Assembly: GCF_003129925.1 (NCBI RefSeq)
Contig: NZ_QFFN01000001.1
Coordinates: 1 to 64,000, forward strand
Source of the DNA: Bifidobacterium catulorum
GTDB taxonomy: Bacteria > Actinomycetota > Actinomycetes > Actinomycetales > Bifidobacteriaceae
Direction: 5' to 3'
DNA: 64,000 bases
This document shows, piece by piece, positions 49,450 to 62,938 of this stretch (the first letter of the stretch is position 1; each line of letters opens with the position of its first letter). Under the pieces are notes generated by a model that saw only the letters and a program-made list of their open reading frames with translations, was not told where the DNA came from and did not search any database. The translations under genes were made by a program, and so were the position numbers.

Positions 49450-50625
49450 ATGCCGGAGATATCGAACCGCGCCCGCGAGGCGCTGTACCCGTCGGTTCGC
49501 GAGATGTTCGAACTCGCCTCGCACGTGCCCGACGCGATCTCCTTCGCGATCGGCGAACCGGGATTCGACACACCCCGGCCGATGGTCGACGCGGCATATC
49601 GGGCGGCGCTCGCCGGCGACACGCATTACACGCCCAACAGGGGAGCGGAGGCGCTGCGCCACGCATGGTGCGCCGCCCGCGAACGCGACGACGGCACGCA
49701 CTACGACCCAGAGTCGGAGATCATCGTCGCCACGGGCGGCATGGAGGGCGTGTTCCTTGCGATGACAGCGACGATGGATCCGGGCGACGACATCCTCATC
49801 CCCGACCCCGGGTACGCGAACTACTTCGGTCAGGCGCAGATGACGCAGACGCACGTCGTGCCGGTGCCGTTGCATGAGAACAACGGATGGCGCATGCGGG
49901 CCGAGGACGTGGAGGCCGCGGTGACTCCGCAATCGCGCGCCCTGCTGCTCAACTCCCCGTCCAATCCGACCGGCGCGATCATCGAGCCCGGCGAGCTCGC
50001 GCGCATCGCCGACGTGGCGAAACGCCATGATCTGTGGGTGATCAGCGACGAGGTGTACCGCGCATTCGTCTACGATGATGGCACACCATGCATGTCCATC
50101 GCGCAGATCCCCGGCATGAAGGAACGCACGCTCGTCGTGGATTCCCTCTCCAAGACATACGCGATGACCGGATGGCGCATCGGCTGTGTCTTCGGTCCGA
50201 AGAAGGTCATCGACCGGATGATGGTGATGCAGGAGAACGTCGTCTCCTGCGTGCCCGGTGCGCTGCAGGCCGGTGCGGTCGCGGCTCTTGAAGGCTCGTC
50301 GGACATCCTTGCGACGATGAAGAACGCCTACCGCGCCAACCGCGACATGGTGGTCGATGCGATCGCCGATATGCCGCTGGTCCGCTGCGATGTCCCGGAT
50401 GGTGCGTTCTACGTGCTCGTCAACGTCACGGCGACAGGCATGGATGACCATACGTTCGCGGTGCGTCTGCTCAGCGAAGGCAGGGTCGTGGTCACGCCGG
50501 CATCCGGCTTCGGCGCTCGCGGCGCCGGGTATGTGCGATTGTCCTACGTGGGTACGCGGGAGGACACCGCCGAAGGCCTGAACCGTATGCGTATATGGCT
50601 CGAAGGACTTGACTCCGGGCGTTGA
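49450..50625 (+). CDS. PLP-dependent aminotransferase, class I/II
   Basis: A 391-residue fold-type I aminotransferase similar to bacterial aspartate/aromatic aminotransferases: IGEPGFDTPRPM, Tyr in HYTPNRGAEALR, NSPSNPTGA, SDEVYRAFVYD, the Schiff-base Lys235 in SLSKTYAMTGWRIG and the substrate-binding Arg in GYVRLSYV. The ATG follows AGAGGACG (9 nt away). It has no visible partner gene; the TetR gene downstream is convergent. The substrate cannot be assigned. Confidence 0.92.
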   Translation: MPEISNRAREALYPSVREMFELASHVPDAISFAIGEPGFDTPRPMVDAAYRAALAGDTHYTPNRGAEALRHAWCAARERDDGTHYDPESEIIVATGGMEGVFLAMTATMDPGDDILIPDPGYANYFGQAQMTQTHVVPVPLHENNGWRMRAEDVEAAVTPQSRALLLNSPSNPTGAIIEPGELARIADVAKRHDLWVISDEVYRAFVYDDGTPCMSIAQIPGMKERTLVVDSLSKTYAMTGWRIGCVFGPKKVIDRMMVMQENVVSCVPGALQAGAVAALEGSSDILATMKNAYRANRDMVVDAIADMPLVRCDVPDGAFYVLVNVTATGMDDHTFAVRLLSEGRVVVTPASGFGARGAGYVRLSYVGTREDTAEGLNRMRIWLEGLDSGR

Positions 50626-50683
50626 TCCGTGATCGTGTTTGGCGGGGCGCTCCGGCGGGTGGCACTCGTGACGCTCGTGATGC

Positions 50684-51337
50684 TCACCACAGGATGTCCA
50701 CCGGTGCGGTGGTCTTGTTGACTTCGATGATCCGGCAGATCTCCTCCGGGCTCTCCTTGCATCCGCGGCGGATCCACAGCCAGATGATCGAGGAGACCGC
50801 GGAGACGAGGATCTCCATCGCGTAGTCGGCGGGGATGCCGTTGTAATCGGTCTTCGGTTCGGCACCGAACCGTGTCGCCTGCGCGACGATGAGACGCTTG
50901 AGCACCTCCTTCATGCGGTAGTAGAGCTGCATGTCGTTGCCGGAGCGGGAGACGACGCTGAAGAAGGCGTAGTCGTCGCGGATGTAGCGCAGGGCGTCGG
51001 CTATGGAGTTCGACTGGAACGCGTCGCAGATGGCCTTGCCCCGGTGCGGTGCGGTGGCGTTCGCGCCGGGGGATGCGGCATCGGTGACGAGGATGCGCGT
51101 CAGGTCCTCGATGGCGTCGTCGACGAGCTGCTGGTGCAGGTCCATCTTGTCGAGATAGTGCATGTAGAAGGTGCCGCGGTTGATGCCCGCGGTGCGGGCG
51201 ATGTCGCTGACCGTCATCGAGTCGAAGCCCTTGGCCTGCATCAGCGTGGTGAAGGCCGCCTTGATCCTGGCCTCGGTCTTCGTGTTGCGCTTGGCCGGCG
51301 CGCTCTCGGATATTGCGGTGTATGTGGTGGAAGGCAT
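50684..51337 (-). CDS. TetR family transcriptional regulator
   Basis: A 217-residue TetR repressor: N-terminal HTH (KTEARIKAAFTTLMQAKGFDSMTVSDIARTAGINRGTFYMHYLDKMDLHQQ, about 20-70) and an all-helical ligand-binding C-terminus. The frame is open far upstream, but AAGGAG 6 nt before ATG 51337 fixes the start. It is divergent from the ABC exporter genes, with two identical 19-bp palindrome-containing sites between them, so it is probably their repressor. Confidence 0.93.
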   Translation of the reverse strand: MPSTTYTAISESAPAKRNTKTEARIKAAFTTLMQAKGFDSMTVSDIARTAGINRGTFYMHYLDKMDLHQQLVDDAIEDLTRILVTDAASPGANATAPHRGKAICDAFQSNSIADALRYIRDDYAFFSVVSRSGNDMQLYYRMKEVLKRLIVAQATRFGAEPKTDYNGIPADYAMEILVSAVSSIIWLWIRRGCKESPEEICRIIEVNKTTAPVDILW

Positions 51338-51418
51338 GTGGTGCTCCTTGGATTCATGCGGTCGTCTGTGGCCGCGCCATGGGGTCTGCATTGCTGCGAG
51401 GGGATGCTGATACCGATG

Positions 51419-51437
51419 CATTATATCAACATGTTGT
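51419..51437. promoter_or_regulatory. TetR operator copy 1
   Basis: CATTATATCAACATGTTGT with the 10-bp palindrome CAACATGTTG (51428-51437). It is identical over 19 bp to the copy at 51554-51572 and lies 82 bp upstream of the tetR start. Confidence 0.75.
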
Positions 51438-51553
51438 CTTTTTAATGGGTGATTTATGGCGATATGAACGGTTTGGGGAACAGTGTCTAATCTGAACGGA
51501 TCATCGGAAGATGTTGATTGACCGGGTAGGTCATCGATTCCTATCATCGAAAT

Positions 51554-51572
51554 CATTATATCAACATGTTGT
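51554..51572. promoter_or_regulatory. TetR operator copy 2
   Basis: A second exact copy of CATTATATCAACATGTTGT, 51 bp before the ABC ATPase start. Two copies in a divergent promoter are the classic TetR arrangement. Confidence 0.75.
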
Positions 51573-51622
51573 TTATTCAGTGGTTGAGGCAACCATAAGG
51601 GACACAAGGAGGCGAAGGATCC

Positions 51623-52324
51623 GTGGCATATATCGAGATGGTGCACAGCTACAAGCGCTACCACATGGGAGACACCGTCATCGTCGCCAACAATGACGTG
51701 AGCTTCGGCATCGAGAAGGGTGAACTGGCAATCATCCTCGGTTCGTCCGGCGCGGGGAAATCGACCGTACTCAACATTCTGGGCGGCATGGACACCAACA
51801 GCGAGGGACAGGTGATCATCGACGGCAAGGACATCTCGAACTACACCGCACGTCAGCTGACCGACTATCGCCGCACCGACATCGGGTTCGTGTTCCAGTT
51901 CTACAACCTCGTGGCCAACCTCACCGCCCGGGAGAACGTGGAACTCGCCTCCGAAATCGTGCGCGATGCGCAGGACCCGGTTCAGGCGCTCGTGGACGTG
52001 GGGCTGAAGGACCGCATCGACAACTTCCCGGCGCAGCTCTCCGGTGGTGAGCAGCAGCGCGTCGCCATCGCACGCGCCGTGGCCAAGAACCCCAAGATCC
52101 TCCTGTGCGACGAACCGACCGGCGCGCTCGACTACAACACCGGCAAGCAGGTGCTGCGTATCCTGCAGGACCAGAGCCGAATCAAGGGCGCCACCGTGGT
52201 GATCGTCACCCACAACTCCGCCATCGCGCCCATCGCCGATCGTGTGATCCACATGCACGACGCGCGAGTTAAGGACATCGAGATCAACGAGCACCCCATG
52301 GACATCGAGGACCTGGAATGGTGA
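51623..52324 (+). CDS. ABC transporter ATP-binding protein (MacB/LolD-type)
   Basis: A 233-residue ATPase subunit: Walker [11 protein letters not shown]-loop FVFQFYNL, signature LSGGEQQR, Walker [13 protein letters not shown] and switch His in VTHN. All residues are intact. A GTG start follows GAAGGA, with an earlier AAGGAGG. It overlaps the next gene (ATGGTGA), so it pairs with the FtsX-type permease. Expected to be TetR-controlled. Confidence 0.95.
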   Translation: MAYIEMVHSYKRYHMGDTVIVANNDVSFGIEKGELAIILGSSGAGKSTVLNILGGMDTNSEGQVIIDGKDISNYTARQLTDYRRTDIGFVFQFYNLVANLTARENVELASEIVRDAQDPVQALVDVGLKDRIDNFPAQLSGGEQQRVAIARAVAKNPKILLCDEPTGALDYNTGKQVLRILQDQSRIKGATVVIVTHNSAIAPIADRVIHMHDARVKDIEINEHPMDIEDLEW

Positions 52325-55300
52325 ACGCCATGACGCACCGTAAGCCTCGCAGGCTCCGCAAGCGCATGCTGTGGCGTGACATCCGCACCACCCTCGCCAA
52401 GTCCAAGGGACGGTTCGCCTCCATCGTGAGCCTCATGATCTTGGGATCGTTCGCTCTCGTAGGTCTGTTCGCCACCGCGCCCGACATGCGTGCCACCGGC
52501 CGCGCGTTCTACGGCGAGCACAATCTCGCGGACGTGACCGTGATCAGCGACTACGGCCTGACCGCCGACGACGAGGCGATCATCCGCGAAACCGTCGGCG
52601 TGAAGGACGCTGAATTCGGCTACTTCAAGGATGTGACGATCGCGGACAGTGACCACAGCCTGCGCGTCCACTCGCTGCCCGAAACCGTCTCCACCTACGA
52701 GGTCATGGAGGGCCGGCTGCCGCAAGCGACCGGGGAGATCGCGCTTGACACAGGGGAGCGCGACCGGTTCGCAGTGGGCAGCTCCATCAGCGTGACCGAG
52801 ATGCCGGACATCGCCGGCGATACCGTGCTCAAACGGACCGACTTCACCGTGGTCGGCTTCGTAGAGGCCAGCGACATCGTCTCCAACCTCAACATGGGAC
52901 AGTCCACCGCCGGATCCGGCGAGCTTGACGGATACGCCGTGGTCACTGCGGGCACGTTCGACTCGTCAGTGGCGATGATCGGCCGCGTCACCTTTGAGGA
53001 CACAGCCGGACTGAACTACTGGGATGACGCCTACCGCGACCGCGTGCAGGACCACAAGACCATGCTCTCCCGGCGGCTCGCCAACCAGCCCGCCGCCCGC
53101 CGCGCCTCCATCCGCTCCGAACGCCGTGAGCAGATCGCCAAGGCGCAGGAGCAGGTGGACGACGCCAAACAGCAGCTCGCGGACGCCCAAGCCCGGCTTG
53201 ACGACGCCAAGGCGCAGATCGAATCCGGCAAGGACCAGATTACCCAAGGCCAGCTCGACGCCGTCGACCAGGCATCCTCCGCGGCCGCCGAACTCGCCGG
53301 CGCAACCTCGCAGATCGCTTCCGCCAACTCCACGCTCTCCGCCGCCCAAACCCAGCTCGCTGCCGGCGCACAGCAACTCAATCAGGGCCAGAGCGGTCTT
53401 GAACTCGCCTGGCTGCAGCTCAATCAGGCCGGCAAGCAGCTCACCGTGGCCCGCGCGGCGCTCGACGCATCCAAGACAGCGCTCGACGCCACTGGCCGTC
53501 TCCTCGCTTCATGGAAGAAAACCGGAATAACCGGCAAGGCATACCAAAGCCTCAAGGGGCGGTACGATCAGGCGCTCGCCGACTGGAACACGGCCGCGGA
53601 CACATACAACGCCATGCTGAACCAATACAACAGCGGTCTTGAACAGTTCAACGAAGGGGCCGCCAAGCTCGATCAGGGATCCGAGGAGTACCAAAAGAAC
53701 GCGGCCGCGATCGCGGAAGCCCAAAAACTGCTTGCATCCAAGCAGACCGAACTCGGGCACGCCGTCTCCACGGCCACATCCGGATCGGCGTCCGACGGTG
53801 CCTCACAGATGATCCAAGGCCAGCGCGACCTCGAGAAGGCCGAGGACGAATACGACCAGAAGCTCAAGGAATTCAATGACGCCAAGCCCGAGGCCGAGAA
53901 GCAGATCGCTGACGCGGAACGTCAGATCAAACTGGCGAGCGAAAAGGTGGACACCCTCGAAGTGCCCGCGTACTCGATCGACGGACGGCGTGAGGGACTC
54001 ACCTCCGAGGGATATCGCGTGTACGAGATCATCGCGGACATCGTCATGAAGCTCGCGCGCATCTTCCCGATCTTCCTGTACTTCGTGGCCGCGCTGGTCA
54101 CCTTCACCACCATGGGCCGCATGGTGGACGAGGAGCGCACCAACTCCGGCACCCTTAAGGCGTTGGGATATGGGAACGCGGACATCATGAAGAAATTCCT
54201 CGTCTACGGCTTCTCCGCCTCCACGGCCGGCACGATTCTGGGCGTGGCGGCCGGGCACACCATCCTGCCGCTCATCGTCTACCACGCCTATGATTCCGGA
54301 TTCACCATGCCGCGCATCGAGCTGCACTTCCACCTGGGCGTGACCGCCGCCGCGTTCCTACTCGCATGGGCGAGCGCCGTGGCCCCCGCGTGGATCGCCG
54401 CGTCCCGCGAGCTTAAGGAGAGGCCCGCCGTGCTGCTCCTGCCCAAGCCTCCCGCCAAGGGCTCGAAGATCTTCCTCGAGCGGATCGCGCCCGTGTGGGA
54501 GCGCCTGAACTTCACCCGTAAGGTCACGGCCCGCAACCTGTTCCGTTACAAGTCGCGCGGACTCATGACCATCTTCGGCGTGGCCGGCGCAGTGTCACTG
54601 CTCACCGCGGGACTGGGCGTGCAGGCGTCGATCGGCCAGATCGGCGAGCACCAGTTCGGCGGCATCATACACTACGACCTGATCGTGGCGGAGAAATCAG
54701 ACAACAACGCGGACCAGCGCGACGCCGTATCCAAGGCCGTCGCCCCGGCGGACGGGGATGACGGCAACAGGGCGATCGACCAATCCGCGCCAATCCGCTA
54801 CGAGGAGCTCACCACCACCGCCGGCAAACAGGGCGACAAGCAGACGATCACGCTCATCGTCACCGACGACGCCTACAACTTCGGCGACTACATCACCCTG
54901 CGCGACCGTGTCTCGCACGACCCGCAGGTCATGACTGACCGCGGCGCGATCATCTCCGAACGTATGGCGGATATGCTCGGCGCCAAGGCCGGGGACGCCA
55001 TATCCGTGACGGATCCCGACGGCGCGAAGCGTCAGGTGCGTGTGGACGGCGTGACCGAAATGTACATCGGTCACTTCATGTTCATGTCCTCCGGAGGCTA
55101 CGGTCGTGCGTTCGACGCCGACTACCAGTCCAACGCCTACATGGTCCGCCTCAAGGACTCATCCGTGGACAACGCCAACAGGCAGGGAGCGGACCTCATG
55201 GCCGTGGACGGGGTCAGGGGCGTGGTGCAGAACATCACCATGAAGAACCAAGTGGCCACGATCGTCGACTCGCTCGACCAGATCATGGAGGTGCTCATCC

Positions 55301-55674
55301 TAGTGGCCGCGCTGCTCGCGGTGGTGATTCTCTACAACCTCACCAACCTCAACGTGTCCGAACGCATCCGCGAACTGTCCACCATCAAGGTGCTCGGCTT
55401 CCATACCGGGGAGACGACCATGTACATCTATCGCGAAACGATCGTCCTGTCCGCGTTCGGAGTGCTGGCCGGATACGTGTTCGGTGCCGGCCTGCACCGA
55501 TACATCATCACCGAGGTGCCGCCGGACGAGGTCATGTTCGACCCGGCCCTCGCCTGGCCCGCGTTCGCCGTGCCGCTCGCCGTGGTGGTCGCGGTGCTCG
55601 CCATGCTCGGCTGGGTGGTCTGGCGTCGGCTCAAGGACGTGGACATGCTCGGCGCGTTGAAGAGCGTGGAATGA
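52318..55674 (+). CDS. FtsX-like ABC transporter permease with a long coiled-coil insert
   Basis: An 1118-residue permease. It has an N-terminal membrane helix (about 36-58), an extracytoplasmic MacB-like domain, a long coiled coil rich in Ala, Gln and Asp (about 260-540, with repeated QLADAQARLDDAK-type heptads), then the FtsX helices (from about 575) and a second set of helices near the C-terminus (QIMEVLILVAALLAVVILYNLTNLNVSER). It is the partner of the ATPase gene, which it overlaps by 7 bp. The substrate is unknown; such pairs in Gram-positives often resist peptides or remodel the envelope. Confidence 0.92.
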   Translation: MVNAMTHRKPRRLRKRMLWRDIRTTLAKSKGRFASIVSLMILGSFALVGLFATAPDMRATGRAFYGEHNLADVTVISDYGLTADDEAIIRETVGVKDAEFGYFKDVTIADSDHSLRVHSLPETVSTYEVMEGRLPQATGEIALDTGERDRFAVGSSISVTEMPDIAGDTVLKRTDFTVVGFVEASDIVSNLNMGQSTAGSGELDGYAVVTAGTFDSSVAMIGRVTFEDTAGLNYWDDAYRDRVQDHKTMLSRRLANQPAARRASIRSERREQIAKAQEQVDDAKQQLADAQARLDDAKAQIESGKDQITQGQLDAVDQASSAAAELAGATSQIASANSTLSAAQTQLAAGAQQLNQGQSGLELAWLQLNQAGKQLTVARAALDASKTALDATGRLLASWKKTGITGKAYQSLKGRYDQALADWNTAADTYNAMLNQYNSGLEQFNEGAAKLDQGSEEYQKNAAAIAEAQKLLASKQTELGHAVSTATSGSASDGASQMIQGQRDLEKAEDEYDQKLKEFNDAKPEAEKQIADAERQIKLASEKVDTLEVPAYSIDGRREGLTSEGYRVYEIIADIVMKLARIFPIFLYFVAALVTFTTMGRMVDEERTNSGTLKALGYGNADIMKKFLVYGFSASTAGTILGVAAGHTILPLIVYHAYDSGFTMPRIELHFHLGVTAAAFLLAWASAVAPAWIAASRELKERPAVLLLPKPPAKGSKIFLERIAPVWERLNFTRKVTARNLFRYKSRGLMTIFGVAGAVSLLTAGLGVQASIGQIGEHQFGGIIHYDLIVAEKSDNNADQRDAVSKAVAPADGDDGNRAIDQSAPIRYEELTTTAGKQGDKQTITLIVTDDAYNFGDYITLRDRVSHDPQVMTDRGAIISERMADMLGAKAGDAISVTDPDGAKRQVRVDGVTEMYIGHFMFMSSGGYGRAFDADYQSNAYMVRLKDSSVDNANRQGADLMAVDGVRGVVQNITMKNQVATIVDSLDQIMEVLILVAALLAVVILYNLTNLNVSERIRELSTIKVLGFHTGETTMYIYRETIVLSAFGVLAGYVFGAGLHRYIITEVPPDEVMFDPALAWPAFAVPLAVVVAVLAMLGWVVWRRLKDVDMLGALKSVE

Positions 55675-55702
55675 GCCGGGAATGGAGAAAGAAAGGAAAA
55701 CC

Positions 55703-57226
55703 GTGAACCATCCGGTCGAATCGAATGATGCCGCCCCGCTGCGCTTCCGCGGCAAGATCGACTTCCAGTCGCACTACCTGCCTCCCGCGTACCTGGAATT
55801 CCTGCGCGCGCATTATCCCGGCAGCCCGGACGGTTATCCCACGCCCGACTACTGGACTCCCGACTGGCAGCGTGACAAGATGGACCTGCTCGGCATCGCC
55901 TACGCACATCTGGAACTCTCCTCGCCGAATGTCTTCCTGCTGCAGGCGGACGACTGTCTGCGGCTGGCACGGAAGATCAACGATCAGGGGGCGGCAATCG
56001 TCGCCGAGAACCCGACCCGGTTCGGGCTGATTGCCACACTGCCCCTGCCATGGGCCGAAGCGTCCGCGGAAGAGGCCCGGCGCACGCTCGACGAGCTCAA
56101 GGCCGACGGCGTGGGACTGACGACCAACCACCATGGCGTGTATCTGGGTGACCCCCGACTCGATCCGGTGATGCGCGAACTGGACGGCCGCGGCGCAATG
56201 GCGATCGTCCATCCCACCGCGCCGCACGTGTCCGTGCCCGGCGCGTGCGAGGGCCTGTCCCTTCCTGCTTTCGAATACTTCGTGGAAACCACGCGGGCCT
56301 TCACCAACATGGTGCTGGAGGATACGTTCGTCAAGTTCCCGAACATCCGCTGGGTGATGCCGCATGCCGGCGCGTTCGTCTCCGTCCTCGCAGACCGGTT
56401 CGAAAGCTTCGCGTTCATGCTGCGCTTCGCTGACCCGGACCGCCGTGTCGACTATATGGACGCCATGTCCCATGTGTACTACGACCTTGCCGGATTCAGT
56501 GAGCCCAAGCAGCTCGCCGACCTTTTACGCAACGTGCCGGACACCCACCTGCTGTACGGGTCGGACACCCCCTACACGCCCATCGAGGCGGTGCTCAGTC
56601 AGGCTCGGGCGCTGGAAGGGACCGACAAGCTCACCGAGGAGCAGAAGCGTATGGCGTTCACCGGCAATGCGCTCGCCGTCAACCCGAAGCTCGCGGGGAT
56701 CCCGGCATTGGCCCGGGCGGCTTCCGAGCCCGCGGGGAATGTCGCGGTGAAGCGGGACGGACGGTGGCATGTGCGGCTCTTGCGTGACCTCTTCCCGCGT
56801 AGGCATGTGGCCGTGCGCGTGCCTGTTCCGCCGCACGAGGCCGCCCCAAAGATCGCCGGGGCCGTTCGTGATGCCGCCGCCGCGCGCCTTGCACCCGATC
56901 CCTGCGACGACCCGGCGCTCACCGCCCGCTATGACGTGCGGCTCAACTCGCCGGTGGGCGTAATCGCGATCCCTGTGATTGTCTCCTACGATGACATGAC
57001 CCGAACCTCGTTCCATGGCAAGGCAAAGGTCATGGGAATCGTGGCATCCTACCGGGATGGCGTGCGCGACGGGACGCGGCATTCGTTCGACATTCGCGTG
57101 CGTCTGCCCTTCGGCCCGCTCACCGTCCACCTCAATGCTGACGTGTCCGAACCCGACGGCTCGGTCGCGGGCACGGCCGTCGCGCCCCATCGCAGGCCCA
57201 TGCCCTTCACCGGCCGGCGGCGCTGA
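55703..57226 (+). CDS. Amidohydrolase family 2 protein with an extra C-terminal domain
   Basis: A 507-residue protein. Residues 15 to about 340 are an amidohydrolase 2/ACMSD-like TIM barrel: KIDFQSHYLPP (usual HxH is QxH here, Gln22 and His24), IVHPTAPH, WVMPHAGAF and YGSDTPYTP with the metal Asp. The rest (about 350-507) does not match anything I recognise: it is beta-rich and contains DVRLNSPVGVIAIPVIVSYDD. GTG 55703 is supported by AAAGGA; an ATG at 55682 has poor support. It starts 28 bp after the ABC permease gene, so it may share its transcript. Confidence 0.8.
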   Translation: MNHPVESNDAAPLRFRGKIDFQSHYLPPAYLEFLRAHYPGSPDGYPTPDYWTPDWQRDKMDLLGIAYAHLELSSPNVFLLQADDCLRLARKINDQGAAIVAENPTRFGLIATLPLPWAEASAEEARRTLDELKADGVGLTTNHHGVYLGDPRLDPVMRELDGRGAMAIVHPTAPHVSVPGACEGLSLPAFEYFVETTRAFTNMVLEDTFVKFPNIRWVMPHAGAFVSVLADRFESFAFMLRFADPDRRVDYMDAMSHVYYDLAGFSEPKQLADLLRNVPDTHLLYGSDTPYTPIEAVLSQARALEGTDKLTEEQKRMAFTGNALAVNPKLAGIPALARAASEPAGNVAVKRDGRWHVRLLRDLFPRRHVAVRVPVPPHEAAPKIAGAVRDAAAARLAPDPCDDPALTARYDVRLNSPVGVIAIPVIVSYDDMTRTSFHGKAKVMGIVASYRDGVRDGTRHSFDIRVRLPFGPLTVHLNADVSEPDGSVAGTAVAPHRRPMPFTGRRR

Positions 57227-57322
57227 TCGATCTCGCATGCGTTTGTCTTCGAGCGCTTGAGGTGGGTATTACTGAAATCGAACGACAGACTGCCCGTATC
57301 GGGATGAAGGAAAGGAAGCATC

Positions 57323-57802
57323 ATGTCCAAGCGCATGCTCGTCACGTATTTCTCCGCCACCGGCACCACCCGTGAGGTCGCCGGACGCCTTGCGCACGCG
57401 ATCGGCGCCGATCTCAAAGAGATCGAACCCGCCGAGCCGTACACCGCCGCCGACCTCGACTGGCGCGACTCCGGCAGCCGCACCAGCGTGGAGCATCGCG
57501 ACCGCGCCATGCGACCGGAGCTGAAGACGCCGATCGACGTGAGCGGCTACGACGCCGTGTTCGTCGGATATCCGCTGTGGTGGGAGACCGCGCCGCGCGT
57601 CGTGCGCACATTCCTCGAAAGCGAGGACTGGGAGGGCAGGACCATCGTCACGTTCGCGACCTCCGGGTCCAGCACGCGAGGCGCCGACGGCGTGCAGCTG
57701 CACGATTCCGCGCCCGCCGCCCATTGGGTGCCGGGCCGCCGCGTGGGCGCAAACGAAAGCGAGGCCAGACTCGCCAAGTGGGTCGACGGCCTCGGCCTGT
57801 GA
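57323..57802 (+). CDS. Flavodoxin
   Basis: A 159-residue FMN-binding electron carrier or flavodoxin-like oxidoreductase. The phosphate-binding loop is YFSATGTTREVA near the N-terminus, with a second FMN contact at GYPLWWETAPRVV and TFATSGSSTRGA. ATG 57323 follows AAAGGAAG. It lies after the amidohydrolase gene and may be co-transcribed. Confidence 0.92.
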   Translation: MSKRMLVTYFSATGTTREVAGRLAHAIGADLKEIEPAEPYTAADLDWRDSGSRTSVEHRDRAMRPELKTPIDVSGYDAVFVGYPLWWETAPRVVRTFLESEDWEGRTIVTFATSGSSTRGADGVQLHDSAPAAHWVPGRRVGANESEARLAKWVDGLGL

Positions 57803-58361
57803 TCCAGCTCCTGACATCCGTGCCGGCGCCCTGTTGGGGGAGTCCTTGAGCACAACCCGGCGGACGGGCCTTAGCTCGCCAGCATGCCTGCGTTCATCTC
57901 GGTAAGCGCCCCCCTGTGTGGTCGCGTATCGGGCGCCTTCGATGCGGATCGCATCGGGATCGCACCCGATGTCGGCGAGGGCCCTTCGGCCGTGGACATG
58001 GTATCCACGGCAACGAGAAATCCTGTCTGCCGATTTTGCGATTGCTGAAAAACCCGGGCGTGTCGCCGCGTGTCTTCCATTTTCGTACCATATGGCGATG
58101 CGGGACGTCGCATATCCGGGATGGAGGTCCAAGCGAGGAAAAACAGAGGACGAGAAGCACTTCCATAGTGGTGGAAACCACAGGCACAACGAAAGAAGTC
58201 TCATTATATGGAACACCTGTGAGCCTTAGAAAAGAAAAGTCTTTAAAACTTTTGGCAATTGTGATATATGGGCATGATTGCATCTAAGATACATTGTGGC
58301 TGTATTCTGTCAAGGCAAACACAACGCAGGGGAGACCTGCCCTAGACCAGAGGTGATTTCG
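57803..58361. other. Long intergenic region upstream of gltB
   Basis: 559 bp without a convincing gene. The left half is GC-rich and has two stems: CATCGGG/CCCGATG (57952-57958 with 57965-57971) and GCCGTGGA/TCCACGGC (57989-57996 with 58004-58011). Short reading frames on both strands lack ribosome binding sites. The right half (from about 58200) is AT-rich, suggesting the gltB promoter, with TTGGCA at 58252-58257 but no convincing -10 at standard spacing. Confidence 0.5.
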
Positions 58362-62936
<4,575 letters not shown>

Positions 62937-62938
62937 AC

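Noticed and set aside
57871-58113. 80-codon minus-strand frame in the gap before gltB
   Set aside because: No ribosome binding site and no recognisable motif; kept only as part of the gap description.
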